A stretch of DNA of 32,418 bases from Paracoccaceae bacterium (GTDB lineage: Bacteria; Pseudomonadota; Alphaproteobacteria; Rhodobacterales; Rhodobacteraceae). Position 1 is the stretch's first letter. The number at the start of each line of letters is the position of its first letter. Location of the stretch: positions 1 to 32,418 of the forward strand of contig JASBSV010000125.1 in the NCBI GenBank assembly GCA_030148745.1, in the 5' to 3' direction. This document shows positions 8,127-16,568 of the stretch, piece by piece. The notes below the pieces were generated by a model that did not search any database, was not told where the DNA came from, and saw only the letters and a program-made list of their open reading frames with translations. A program made the position numbers and the translations under genes.

Positions 8127-8155
8127 ATTTGTTAGTATACAAATGATATTAAATC
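8127..8155 (+). promoter_or_regulatory. Operator/promoter element of fpr, with palindromic core
   Basis: ATTTGT (8127-8132) and ACAAAT (8139-8144) are perfect 6-bp arms around TAGTAT, followed by GATATTAAATC. The element matches the inverted block at 8019-8047 and the core GTTTGTATACA before livK. It lies 28-45 bases upstream of the fpr start. The MarR protein of this module is the obvious candidate binder, by inference. Confidence 0.6.
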
Positions 8156-8171
8156 ACCCGAGTGGGATCAG

Positions 8172-8978
8172 ATGATGTCGAACACAATGCCGCAAACCGA
8201 ATTTCCAATACCCTCCGGCGTCTTCGCCCAAACGGTCACATTGGTGCGCCACTATACCGACCGGCTGTTCAAATTCCGGATCACGCGACCGGCCAGCTTG
8301 CGGTTTCGCTCGGGCGAGTTTGTGATGATCGGCCTTCCCAATGCGCAAAAACCGGTTTTCCGCGCCTATTCGGTCGCCTCGCCCAGTTGGGACGATGAGC
8401 TTGAGTTCTATTCAATCAAAGTCCCCGACGGACCGCTGACCGAACATCTTCAGAAGATCCGCGCCGGGGATGTGGTTCTGATGCGCAAAAAACCCACCGG
8501 CACCTTGGTCAATGACGCGCTTTTGCCGGGCAAAAGGCTTTATATGTTTTCGACTGGCACCGGAATTGCGCCTTTCGCGTCGCTGATCCGCGATCCCGAA
8601 ACCTATGAAAAATTCGAACAGGTCATCCTGACCCATACCTGCCGCACCAGGGACGAGCTGACCTATGGTCACGAGGTTGTCGCCACGCTGCGGGACGACC
8701 CGCTGGTGGGCGGCTTTGCCGCGCAACTGACGCATGACTGCGCAACCACCCGTCAGGACAGCCCTGTTCGCGGACGGATAACCGAGCGGATCGCATCAGG
8801 CGCGCTTTTTTCTGATCTTGGCGTTCCCCCGATTGATCCGCAAACGGATCGGGCGATGATCTGTGGCTCGATGGCCATGCTTCGCGATACCAAAAAGGCC
8901 ATGGAAGGGTTCGGATTGCGCGAAGGGACCAACAACCGGCCCGCGACTTTCGTGGTCGAACGCGCCTTCGTCGGTTAG
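8172..8978 (+). CDS. fpr: Ferredoxin-NADP+ reductase (FAD)
   Basis: A 268-residue bacterial FNR. RAYS at 64-67 binds FAD, GTGIAPF at 129-135 begins the NADP(H) domain, MICGSMAML is the C-terminal nicotinamide loop, and the protein ends ERAFVG, as is usual for this subclass. Its job is to pass electrons between NADPH and ferredoxin or flavodoxin. Because 6-hydroxynicotinate reduction is ferredoxin-linked in E. barkeri, a dedicated FNR here would supply reduced ferredoxin to the reductase. No ferredoxin gene is in the window. GGGA precedes tandem ATGs at 8172 and 8175; either may be the start. Its 3' end overlaps the convergent livF by 4 bp. Confidence 0.88.
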   Translation: MMSNTMPQTEFPIPSGVFAQTVTLVRHYTDRLFKFRITRPASLRFRSGEFVMIGLPNAQKPVFRAYSVASPSWDDELEFYSIKVPDGPLTEHLQKIRAGDVVLMRKKPTGTLVNDALLPGKRLYMFSTGTGIAPFASLIRDPETYEKFEQVILTHTCRTRDELTYGHEVVATLRDDPLVGGFAAQLTHDCATTRQDSPVRGRITERIASGALFSDLGVPPIDPQTDRAMICGSMAMLRDTKKAMEGFGLREGTNNRPATFVVERAFVG

Positions 8979-9670
8979 ACGCCCAGATAACGGGTCAGTT
9001 TTTCGGGATCGCGGCGCAGGCTGGCGGCATCGGTGGTTTCAAGGTTGCGCCCGTTTTCGACAAAGGCCACCTGATCGGCGATCGACAATACCGCATCAAC
9101 CCTTTGTTCCACCAGAACGATCGCCACGCCCTCGGCCCGCATCTTGATGACAACCTCGCGGATCTGCTCGATCATCGAGGGCTGCAAACCTTCGGTCGGC
9201 TCATCCAACAGCAGCACCTTGGGCCGCAGGCACAGCGCGCGGGCGGTGGCCAGCATCTGCTGCTCGCCGCCCGACAGGGTGCCGGCATGCTGACCCAGCC
9301 TTTCGCGCAAACGCGGAAAGATCTCAAGAACCCAGTCGCGGGTTTCGGCGCCCTGATTGCGCGCCAGAAGGCCGATCTCGATATTCTCATCCACGGTCAG
9401 ATCGGGAAACAGGCGCCGCCCCTGCGGCACATAGCCAATGCCGCGCCTGGGAACCTCATGCGCAGGCAGCGCGCTTAACTCTTCACCGTCCAGCGTCACA
9501 GCGCCCGAGGTGACCGGCAAAATGCCCATGATGGATTTCATGATCGTCGTCTTGCCGGCCCCGTTACGCCCCAAAAGGCACAAAATCTCGGACGGCCGCG
9601 CCACAAGCGAAACGCCGAAGAGCGCCTTGACCCGGCCATAGGCGACATGAATATCGCGCACCTCAAGCAT
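8975..9670 (-). CDS. livF: ABC transporter ATP-binding protein, LivF type
   Basis: A 231-residue ATPase of a branched-chain-type (HAAT) importer. Walker A GRNGAGKTT is at 34-42, the signature is LSGGEQQML and Walker B is LLLDEPTEGL. I take ATG 9670 (MLEVRDIHVAYG), which overlaps livG by 8 bp, rather than an earlier in-frame start that would run deep into livG. Last gene of the livK-H-M-G-F operon. The substrate is probably the aromatic acid degraded by the flanking module rather than an amino acid, inferred from position and the shared operator at livK. Confidence 0.88.
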   Translation of the reverse strand: MLEVRDIHVAYGRVKALFGVSLVARPSEILCLLGRNGAGKTTIMKSIMGILPVTSGAVTLDGEELSALPAHEVPRRGIGYVPQGRRLFPDLTVDENIEIGLLARNQGAETRDWVLEIFPRLRERLGQHAGTLSGGEQQMLATARALCLRPKVLLLDEPTEGLQPSMIEQIREVVIKMRAEGVAIVLVEQRVDAVLSIADQVAFVENGRNLETTDAASLRRDPEKLTRYLGV

Positions 9671-10391
9671 CGGGCGTTCCCAGATAAGCAGCCTGAACAT
9701 GGCGGTCGGCTCGCACCTGCTCGGGCGTGCCCCGGGCCAGCACACTGCCATTGTTCAAAACGGTGATGAAATCGGCCGTTCGCATGACAACGCTCATGTT
9801 ATGTTCGATCAGCAGGACAGTCGTTTCGCCCGCCAAACTGCCGATCAGGGCGATGAAATCCTCAACCTCGCTATCTGACAGGCCCTGCGTCGGCTCATCG
9901 AGGATAAAGATTTTCGGCGCCTGAACCAGCCCCATCGCGATCTCAAGAACGCGCTGATGACCGTAGCTCAGATCGCCTGCTATCTGATCGGCCCGCTCCG
10001 ACAGCCCCACGCGCGCCAATGCCTCACCCACCCTGGCATTCAGCGCGCTCTGATCACCGCCCGCGATACGCCGCGCGGCCACGGCGACGTTTTCATGCAC
10101 GCTGAGCCCCGCAAAGACAGAGGTGATCTGAAACGTATAGGCGATGCCAAGCTGGATACGCTTATGCGCCGGAAGGGCGTTGATGTTGCGCCCTTCGAAA
10201 AATACATCGCCGCTTGTCGCCGGGGTGCGCCCGCTCAGCATCCCCACAAAGGTCGATTTGCCCGCGCCATTAGGCCCGATCAGCGCCGTGACCTTGCCGC
10301 GCGGCAGAACGAAATTCACGTCCGTATTGGCCTTCAGCCCGGCATAGGTCTTGGTCAGCCCGACCGTCTTGAGGATCTCTACGGCAGCCAA
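9663..10391 (-). CDS. livG: ABC transporter ATP-binding protein, LivG type
   Basis: A 242-residue ATPase with Walker A GPNGAGKST (39-47), the LivG-style signature LSYGHQR and Walker B IFILDEPTQGL. The start codon is TTG at 10391, overlapping the end of livM by 13 bp, with AGGG about 9 bases upstream. No ATG in this frame lies near the N-terminus, and the ATPase core begins only a few residues in, so the TTG is well supported. Partner of livF in the same importer. Confidence 0.88.
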   Translation of the reverse strand: MAAVEILKTVGLTKTYAGLKANTDVNFVLPRGKVTALIGPNGAGKSTFVGMLSGRTPATSGDVFFEGRNINALPAHKRIQLGIAYTFQITSVFAGLSVHENVAVAARRIAGGDQSALNARVGEALARVGLSERADQIAGDLSYGHQRVLEIAMGLVQAPKIFILDEPTQGLSDSEVEDFIALIGSLAGETTVLLIEHNMSVVMRTADFITVLNNGSVLARGTPEQVRADRHVQAAYLGTPDA

Positions 10392-11326
10392 GCGAACACC
10401 CTTTTGCGCAGCTCACCGGCAAACCCCTGCGGCGCGAAAAGCGTCAGCAGCACCAGCGCCAGCCCCGCAATCAGCATATAGGCCGAGGTGACAGCGCTTG
10501 AGATATCGATGAGATAGAACATGAAGAACACACCAACCAGAGGACCGATCAAGGTGCCCGCCCCGCCCAGCAGCACCCACAGCAGCGGAAAGATCGAATA
10601 TTGCACGGTGGCAAAGGTGGCGCCGACATAGCCGAAAAGTAGTGCATAACCGGCCCCCGCCGCCCCCGAGATCGCCCCCGATACGATCATCGCGCGCAGT
10701 TTATACATGGTGGTGTCATAACCCAGCATCTGCGCCCGCTCTTCGTTTTCGCGGATCGCGATGAGCGTTCGGCCAAAAGGCGCGCGCACCAGCCATGCCA
10801 GCCCAAGAAAACACACGGCAAACAAGATGAAGGCGGTGAAATAGCGGGCAGCATCGCCGCTCAGGTCAATTCCCGCGATCATCCGGTCGGCCTGCTGAAT
10901 GACGAAACCTTCGTCGCCGCGCGTGTAGGCCCCGAAATAAAGGATGACCAGATACCCCGCCTGCGCGAACATCAGGGTGACAATCATGAACGCAACGCCG
11001 CGGGTACGCAGGGCCAGAAACCCGATGATCGCCGAGGCCAGCGTTGCCGCCCCGACACCGACCGCAAAGGCCGGAACGGGCGACAGGCCCCAGCCGGTCA
11101 TCGACAGGCCCAGACCATACATGCCCGCCGCAAAGAACATCGCGTGCCCAAGGCTCAACAGCCCGGTGTAGCCAAACAGCAGGTTATAGCCCATCGCATA
11201 GACGGCCAGCACCATGATCCGCGCAAGGTTTCCAGCGTGATAGGCCGGCAGAACGAGAAACAGCAGGCCAAGGCAAAGCAGGACCCCGAAAACCATCAGA
11301 TTGGGCGCGCGCGACTTGCCGGTCAT
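10379..11326 (-). CDS. livM: ABC transporter permease, LivM type
   Basis: A 315-residue integral membrane permease with roughly ten hydrophobic segments. It carries the LivM hallmark GYTGLLSLGHAMFFAAGMYG near residue 70 and an EAA-like cytoplasmic loop with RENEERAQMLGY. The start ATG at 11326 overlaps the livH stop as ATGA. A longer reading frame runs on into livH but has no LivM-like sequence, so the overlapping ATG is preferred. Forms the channel with LivH. Confidence 0.88.
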   Translation of the reverse strand: MTGKSRAPNLMVFGVLLCLGLLFLVLPAYHAGNLARIMVLAVYAMGYNLLFGYTGLLSLGHAMFFAAGMYGLGLSMTGWGLSPVPAFAVGVGAATLASAIIGFLALRTRGVAFMIVTLMFAQAGYLVILYFGAYTRGDEGFVIQQADRMIAGIDLSGDAARYFTAFILFAVCFLGLAWLVRAPFGRTLIAIRENEERAQMLGYDTTMYKLRAMIVSGAISGAAGAGYALLFGYVGATFATVQYSIFPLLWVLLGGAGTLIGPLVGVFFMFYLIDISSAVTSAYMLIAGLALVLLTLFAPQGFAGELRKRVFAWLP

Positions 11327-12249
11327 TGCGCCCTGCGCCCCAAGAGGCCCTGAGGGCGGAATACAAGCACCATGGCCACAAGAAGCGTCGCGATGATCTT
11401 GGCCAGTGTCGGCGTGAAAAAGACCGAGATTATCCCATCGCTCATCCCGATCAGCACCGCCGCGATAATGGTTCCCGGCAAGCTCCCCAATCCGCCGATG
11501 ATCACCACGATGAACGATAGCAAAAGCGGATCCTGCCCCATCAGGTAATGCGCCTGCTGGATAGGCACGACCAGAACCGCCCCGACCGCCGCCAGCCCGG
11601 CGCCAAGCCCGAAGACCCACGCATAGACCCGGTCAACGGGAATACCAAAGGCCAGCGCGGTTTCCCGGTCCTGCTGGGTGGCACGCATCAGCAGGCCAAA
11701 CCGGCTGTGACGCATAAACAGCCAGAGACCCAGAAGGATGGCAACCGCCGCGCCGATGACAAAAAGCTTGTAGCTCGTCGTGCTAAGCCCCCATGGCCAG
11801 AACATCGTCAGGCCCTTGTCGCCAAACTCGAACCACGGCAGGGCCAGCCTTGTGTTGAAAGGTGCTTCGACCGGGCGGGCTTCGGGGCCGAAGGTCATCA
11901 GCGTGGTCTGCTGAATGATGTAAAGAAGTCCGATGGTTGCCACGATTGTCCGGTCGGGATCGTAATTGATCCGCTGAAGGATCAGCCGGTCGGCAACCGC
12001 CGCCAACGCCCCCACCACAAGCGGCGCAACCACAAGCGCCAGCACGAAACCTATGGCCGGGTGCCCGCCCAGCAATGAGGCTACCCACCATGCGATGACC
12101 GCGCCAAGCATGTAAAACTCGCCATGCGCGACATTCACAACGCGCATGACGCCAAAGACGATACTCAGCCCCATCGCGGTCAGGGCAAGGATGGCAGCCG
12201 TCACAAACCCTTCCAGCGACGCGAGCAAAAGATGGGGTCCGAATTCCAT
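11323..12249 (-). CDS. livH: ABC transporter permease, LivH type
   Basis: A 308-residue permease with eight or so membrane segments. It has the LivH motif VMRVVNVAHGEFYMLGA near residue 34 and the conserved loop GGLGSLPGTIIAA near the C-terminus. It follows livK after a 42-bp gap in which I see no hairpin. Part of the same importer operon. Confidence 0.88.
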   Translation of the reverse strand: MEFGPHLLLASLEGFVTAAILALTAMGLSIVFGVMRVVNVAHGEFYMLGAVIAWWVASLLGGHPAIGFVLALVVAPLVVGALAAVADRLILQRINYDPDRTIVATIGLLYIIQQTTLMTFGPEARPVEAPFNTRLALPWFEFGDKGLTMFWPWGLSTTSYKLFVIGAAVAILLGLWLFMRHSRFGLLMRATQQDRETALAFGIPVDRVYAWVFGLGAGLAAVGAVLVVPIQQAHYLMGQDPLLLSFIVVIIGGLGSLPGTIIAAVLIGMSDGIISVFFTPTLAKIIATLLVAMVLVFRPQGLLGRRAQ

Positions 12250-12291
12250 GTGGTATTTGTCTCGTCGGTGGAAAGGGTTCAGATCAGCGCG

Positions 12292-13596
12292 TTACAAAGG
12301 CCGGGTCGTATAATCGACCTCATCGTCGTACATCCCATCCTCGATCGAGGTTGTATGCACCACGACAAGATTGCCGTCCTCGACCTTGGAAATATACTGA
12401 TGCCCGAAAACCTGATGGGTCTTGCCGTCGAACCATTTCGCGCCCTGCGGGTGGTCGTCGGAATGGGCCATGTCGGTCATCGCCTCGACCGCCTCGATCA
12501 GCTTGGCGCGATCGGCAGGCCCTTGGTACCCCGCGGTTTCCATGCCCTTCTTGATGACATTCAGCGTCTCCCAACAGCCAAACATGTGCGAATAGGTCGA
12601 CACATCCTTGCTGTCGCTCAGCGAAGCGCCCCGGTCATCGACACCCACCGCGGCGCGGAAGTTTTTGTCATAGGGTGACTGATCAGCCTGCGCATGGCGC
12701 GGATTGCCCTCCCAGAAATAAGTGCCGTTCAGAAATTCCAGACCCGGGCTGCGGATATCCACCGCCTCAAGACTATCGATAAAGCCGAAAATCTCGGGCC
12801 GGCTGGGGCCGAAAAATTCGCCAAGTTCCTTGACGAACGTCAAAACCGAGGGGCCGACCATCACATGATAGAGCACTTCGGTATCGCGCGGGATCTTGGG
12901 AAAATAGCGCGTAAAGGATGTCTCGGTCGGCGGCACGGCGATGGTTTCAAGCACCTCACCCCCCTGCGCCTTGATCGCGGCGCTGAAATAGTCGCGGTGA
13001 TCGTGGCCGAAGGCGAAATCGGGAAAGATCATGGTGACTTTCTTGCCCAGGTTTTCAGCCACGAAAGGCGCCATCGCCTTTACCTGGCTTTTCACGTCGG
13101 TGATGCCCGGCTGAAGCGTATAGCGGTTCAGACGGCCGCTGGCGACATGGTGTCCTTCGGAGACTACGAAATAGGGCAGCTTCAACTCACCCGCCCGCGG
13201 TGCCGAGCCGATGACGACATGGCTGAACAGCGTGCCGAACGCGACGTCACAATTGTATTGCGTGGCAAATTTCTCGACCACTTCCGCGCCGCGCTTGGGG
13301 TCGGTGCCATCGTCTTCGGCGACAAGTTTCACCGGACGGCCATTGATCCCGCCCATGTCGTTGATCCGCTTGACGGCGGCTTCGGTGGTTCGGCTGTACC
13401 AGCGGCCATAAGCAGCGCCGATACCGGTTCTGTGCACCTGAAAACCAATGCTGATCGGCTCAGAACTCTGGGCCTGGGCAAAGCCAAGTGATCCGGGCAG
13501 AACGCCGGTGGCGGCCACGGCCCCGACACCTGATCCGATCCCCTTTAGGGTGGCGCGGCGGGTAAAAAGCGGCTTGTTCGACTTGATATCGGACAT
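12292..13596 (-). CDS. ABC transporter substrate-binding protein (LivK/HAAT family), Tat-like signal
   Basis: A 434-residue periplasmic binding protein of the branched-chain amino acid/amide family. The N-terminus has a twin-arginine motif TRRATLK (R13, R14), then a hydrophobic stretch and an Ala-rich cleavage region ending near AQAQ (about 43). The mature part starts EPISIGFQVHRTGIGAAYGRW, with the usual INDMGGINGRPVKL block. AGGAGAG lies 8 bases before the ATG. It is first in the operon, and its promoter carries an element like those of the enamidase and fpr genes. I therefore infer uptake of nicotinate or a related heteroaromatic acid. Tat export would suit a protein folded before export. 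Confidence 0.87.
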   Translation of the reverse strand: MSDIKSNKPLFTRRATLKGIGSGVGAVAATGVLPGSLGFAQAQSSEPISIGFQVHRTGIGAAYGRWYSRTTEAAVKRINDMGGINGRPVKLVAEDDGTDPKRGAEVVEKFATQYNCDVAFGTLFSHVVIGSAPRAGELKLPYFVVSEGHHVASGRLNRYTLQPGITDVKSQVKAMAPFVAENLGKKVTMIFPDFAFGHDHRDYFSAAIKAQGGEVLETIAVPPTETSFTRYFPKIPRDTEVLYHVMVGPSVLTFVKELGEFFGPSRPEIFGFIDSLEAVDIRSPGLEFLNGTYFWEGNPRHAQADQSPYDKNFRAAVGVDDRGASLSDSKDVSTYSHMFGCWETLNVIKKGMETAGYQGPADRAKLIEAVEAMTDMAHSDDHPQGAKWFDGKTHQVFGHQYISKVEDGNLVVVHTTSIEDGMYDDEVDYTTRPL

Positions 13597-13644
13597 CGGT
13601 ATATCTCTCCTGTTGCGATTTCTGTCGCTGACATCACGGGATTA

Positions 13645-13662
13645 GATTGTGTGTATACAAAC
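13645..13662 (-). promoter_or_regulatory. Operator-like element before the Liv importer operon
   Basis: On the minus strand this reads GTTTGTATACACACAATC, ending about 48 bases before the binding-protein start. Thirteen of 18 positions match the palindromic element 8127-8144 of the fpr promoter, including the core GTATACAAA. This ties the importer to the degradation genes. Confidence 0.5.
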
Positions 13663-14168
13663 GAAAAGTCTAGAACTTTCTACCAACAGTCGGACGCGGT
13701 AAGGCGCTGCGGGATGTCATAGGTCGAATATCGTAATCCCACCCAACAGCAAACCCGTTCTTTGCCGATTGCGACGAGTGGCCCCTGCCGCCCGCCTGCA
13801 CGGCCGCTGACAGACCGGGCGCGCAAACGGCGCACTCAGATGTTAACCTCTTGAAATATATTCACTTCACGCCCAACTTTCGCGAAGGCGCCGCTAAGCT
13901 TGACCCACGGCGGCAAATGGCCCTCGCAGGCGGTGATCCCAGCAACGGGCGCGCGCAGCCCCGCATATCGGCCACAGTTGACCGGCAAGACCGTAAGAGC
14001 GGAAAATTTGGGCATGTGCCCGCAAGATGACATGATTGCGCCGCTCCCACTCAAGAAGGAACGGCGCAAAAGCGAGCCAAGACTCAGGAGGATAAAGCCC
14101 TTTATCGGAGGGTATCCGACATTCGCCGGCGGACTAAGAGAGCCAGGCTCGCTATTGGGGAGCAGAGG
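13663..14168. other. Intergenic region of about 500 bp without a convincing gene
   Basis: Open frames here have no recognisable domain and no good ribosome binding site. Visible structure: AAAGT/ACTTT arms around CTAGA (13665-13679) in the livK promoter zone, and a perfect palindrome at 14091-14106. The oxidase-side operon ends at 14169 and the importer promoter reads the other way, so most of this stretch is 3' flank plus promoter. Confidence 0.5.
14091..14106. repeat. Perfect 7+7 palindrome
   Basis: GATAAAG (14091-14097), CC, CTTTATC (14100-14106). The 2-base centre makes a stable hairpin unlikely, so a protein-binding site is more plausible than a terminator. It lies 63 bp beyond the cupredoxin stop and over 400 bp from the livK start. 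No function assigned. Confidence 0.4.
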
Positions 14169-14978
14169 TTACATTTTCATATTCATGGCCATTCCATCGG
14201 TCGCCATCTGACCCATCATGCCCATCTGCATGTGATAAGGCAGCATGCACATGAACATCCATGCGCCGGGTTTCTGCACCTCCATGACAAAGGTGAACTC
14301 CCCACCCGGCAGAACCAGAGGCTTTTCAAAGAGCGCCTCATGCTCAAACAGGCTCCAGTCGGCGCGCGTGTCGCGGTAAGTCACCGCATTCATCAGCGCC
14401 GGGCTCATGAACATGAACTCATGCGGGATCTGGCCGCCGTTTTTGACAGTGAACTTTATCCGCTCGCCCGCCTTGACCTTAAGCTGCATGTCCGAAAAGC
14501 CCCATTCCGACATGGTCAGGGTAACCTCGCGGTCAAACGGTCCGTCCTCGGAGAACAACAGGCCATCCTTGCCCATCTCCTTGCCGGTGCCCATCGCCAT
14601 CGTGTTGCCGCCCGATGCGCCGGTTTGCGCACTGCCCGAGCCGGCCATATCCATCGACCCGCCATCTGATTTGCCGGCGTCCATGGTGCCGCTTTGCTGC
14701 GCACCCATCTTCATGCCGCCCATATCCATGCTGCCCGCTGCGGCCTTCGCCGCCTCAAGATGGGCTTCATCGGTTTTGGGAACGGTAAAGACGCCCACTT
14801 CTTCGGCCGTTTCATCAATGGCCAGACTGGCCGAGGCGGGCACGATCCCCTCGGCGCGAAAGCCTGTCAAAAGGCTCTCGGGTGGTGGCAGCTGCGCGAT
14901 CCTGCCCACGCCGAAGGTCGTAAGATAGGCGATGACAAGGCCACCGACGACACCGACCACAAGAAAAAGTCGTATCAT
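14169..14978 (-). CDS. Membrane-anchored Met-rich cupredoxin
   Basis: A 269-residue protein. Residues 3-22 form an N-terminal membrane anchor. Residues 83-135 are a Met/Gly/Ser-rich low-complexity linker (MDMGGMKMG, GSMDMAGSGS, NTMAMGTG). Residues about 148-250 form a cupredoxin domain with type-1 copper ligands H186 (IPHEFMF), C244, H249 and M252 or M254 in the loop CMLPYHMQMGM. The tail is again Met-rich. It follows oxidase subunit I after 12 bp, behind a near-perfect TAAGGAGGAT ribosome site. I infer it is either the electron donor to the CuA site or a copper-delivery protein for the oxidase; the Met-rich parts favour copper handling. Confidence 0.82.
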   Translation of the reverse strand: MIRLFLVVGVVGGLVIAYLTTFGVGRIAQLPPPESLLTGFRAEGIVPASASLAIDETAEEVGVFTVPKTDEAHLEAAKAAAGSMDMGGMKMGAQQSGTMDAGKSDGGSMDMAGSGSAQTGASGGNTMAMGTGKEMGKDGLLFSEDGPFDREVTLTMSEWGFSDMQLKVKAGERIKFTVKNGGQIPHEFMFMSPALMNAVTYRDTRADWSLFEHEALFEKPLVLPGGEFTFVMEVQKPGAWMFMCMLPYHMQMGMMGQMATDGMAMNMKM

Positions 14979-14990
14979 ATCAAATCCTCC

Positions 14991-16568
14991 TTATTCCGCC
15001 GGTGCGACGGTTGCTTCCATTTCATCGTCGAACTCCACTGGCCAGGGATCTGCGGGTGCAGGCCTGCCATGGCGCACGCTCCAGGCGACGTTGACGATGA
15101 AAAAGAGAAAGCCAAGACCGATCAGGAAGCCGCCGATCGAGATGAACAACTGGGCCTCGGGCCATCCCGACACGGCGAGATAGTCGTAGACCCAGCGCGG
15201 GAAATACAGATAGCCCGCAACGCCCATGCCGGTGATCTTGATGAAAAGCCCGATCTGCCAAAGCCAGAAATGGGCATTCGCCATCCCCTGATTATACATC
15301 CGCCCGGTGAAATACGGGAACAGATAGTAGAAACCGGCAATCGCCATCTGGCCGACAAAGCCAAAGAACATCGCGTGGAAATGCGCCGGTATCCAATAGG
15401 TGTTGTGGATGAAGTCGCTGTCAGGCGCGATCTGGGCATTCAGGAACGCGGTGGCCCCGCCATAGACGATAAAGGCAATCGAAAAGATCATGAACTTGAA
15501 CGGGATCGCCCGGCGCGCAGAATCCGGGATCGGCGACATGAACAGTGTCGAAATCCAGTTAAAGACATGCAGCACGCTGGGAATGAAGACCAGCATCGTC
15601 AGGATTTGCACGAACCGCTGATATCCGCCCGAGATCGTATAGACCGGCTGAAAGTGATGCGGCCCGATCGGCATGGCGCCAATTGCCAGAAGGATAAAGG
15701 CGACAACGCCGGACCAGTAGCTCCACATCGGATGGCCCAGAAACCGCGGCATGATGGTATAGATGATCGCGATAGCCGGAACAAAGGGCAGATAGACGGC
15801 CGGGTGGCCATAGGTCCAGAAGAGATAGAGAAAGAGCTGCACACTCCCGCCGCGCGAAGGATCGAAAAAGGCGACATTCGTCAGATGAAGCCCATCTGAC
15901 AAAAGTCCCAGACCCACCGCGCCAAGCGGCAGAACCGATGCCATGAACAGCAATCCAATGGTGCCCGCGGCCCATGCCATCAGAGGCGTCTGGCTTAGCT
16001 TTGTGTGGCCCGAAAAAGCATTACGCACCAGAACGGCACCGGCCAGAAATTCGGACACAGCAACCAGAAAGATTGCCAGATGGCCCATCCAGATCAGCGG
16101 GTTGCCAGTACGGAACGACATCGGCGCATAGGCGGTCCAGGTGAAATCGGGTCGTCCGATCACCAGAAGGACGGCGGCGGCGATCAGGATCCAATAGCTC
16201 CATTGTGCGGCCCCCGCCCAATAAAGCCGGTCAGTGCCCAGAACCCGCGGCAGCATGTAGTAACAGATCGACACGACCATCGGGATAAGAAAGCCGAACA
16301 CCATGACCATGCCATGCATCGTCATCAGCGTCATATAGACCTTGGCGCCCAGAAACTGCACGCCCGGCACGGCCAGCTCGGCGCGGAACACCAGAGCGAA
16401 AAAGCCGCCCACAGCAAGCATGATAAAGGCAGTGAAAATACCCTTTATCGCGATATGCCGGTGATCGTTGGAAAACAGCAGATCCTTTATCGACATTTCG
16501 CCGATCAGATCTTGCGGCACCCAATGGGCCAGTTTGCCCCTTGCCGGTTTATACATATGCTCGGCCAT
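14991..16568 (-). CDS. Haem-copper oxidase subunit I, B-type (ba3-like)
   Basis: A 525-residue protein with 12 or more membrane helices. Ligands visible: H85 (MHGMV) and H398 for low-spin haem, H396 for the active-site haem, and H255, H304 and H305 for CuB. Y259 sits at the cross-linked tyrosine position (GHPAVY). The helix VI block GHPAVY...PAIAIIYTIMP closely follows Thermus ba3 GHPIVY...PAYAIIYTILP. The A-type glutamate of HPEVY is absent (Ala), and the A-type K-channel lysine position is H334. Coupled to subunit II by a TGATG overlap. Most likely a proton-pumping cytochrome or cupredoxin oxidase; the CuA-containing NO reductase (sNOR) branch is the alternative, made less likely by the retained tyrosine. 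Confidence 0.85.
   Translation of the reverse strand: MAEHMYKPARGKLAHWVPQDLIGEMSIKDLLFSNDHRHIAIKGIFTAFIMLAVGGFFALVFRAELAVPGVQFLGAKVYMTLMTMHGMVMVFGFLIPMVVSICYYMLPRVLGTDRLYWAGAAQWSYWILIAAAVLLVIGRPDFTWTAYAPMSFRTGNPLIWMGHLAIFLVAVSEFLAGAVLVRNAFSGHTKLSQTPLMAWAAGTIGLLFMASVLPLGAVGLGLLSDGLHLTNVAFFDPSRGGSVQLFLYLFWTYGHPAVYLPFVPAIAIIYTIMPRFLGHPMWSYWSGVVAFILLAIGAMPIGPHHFQPVYTISGGYQRFVQILTMLVFIPSVLHVFNWISTLFMSPIPDSARRAIPFKFMIFSIAFIVYGGATAFLNAQIAPDSDFIHNTYWIPAHFHAMFFGFVGQMAIAGFYYLFPYFTGRMYNQGMANAHFWLWQIGLFIKITGMGVAGYLYFPRWVYDYLAVSGWPEAQLFISIGGFLIGLGFLFFIVNVAWSVRHGRPAPADPWPVEFDDEMEATVAPAE

Noticed and set aside
14140..14150. GAGCC-A-GGCTC as a terminator of the cupredoxin gene
   Set aside because: A one-base loop cannot form and there is no T-run.
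13900..14211. A 103-codon plus-strand frame in the large intergenic region
   Set aside because: No ribosome site, no recognisable sequence, and its 3' end overlaps the cupredoxin gene on the other strand.
14694..15899. A 401-codon plus-strand frame across the cupredoxin and oxidase subunit I genes
   Set aside because: It is antisense to two genes with intact metal ligands, is rich in His/Asp/Arg as such shadows are, and has no ribosome site.
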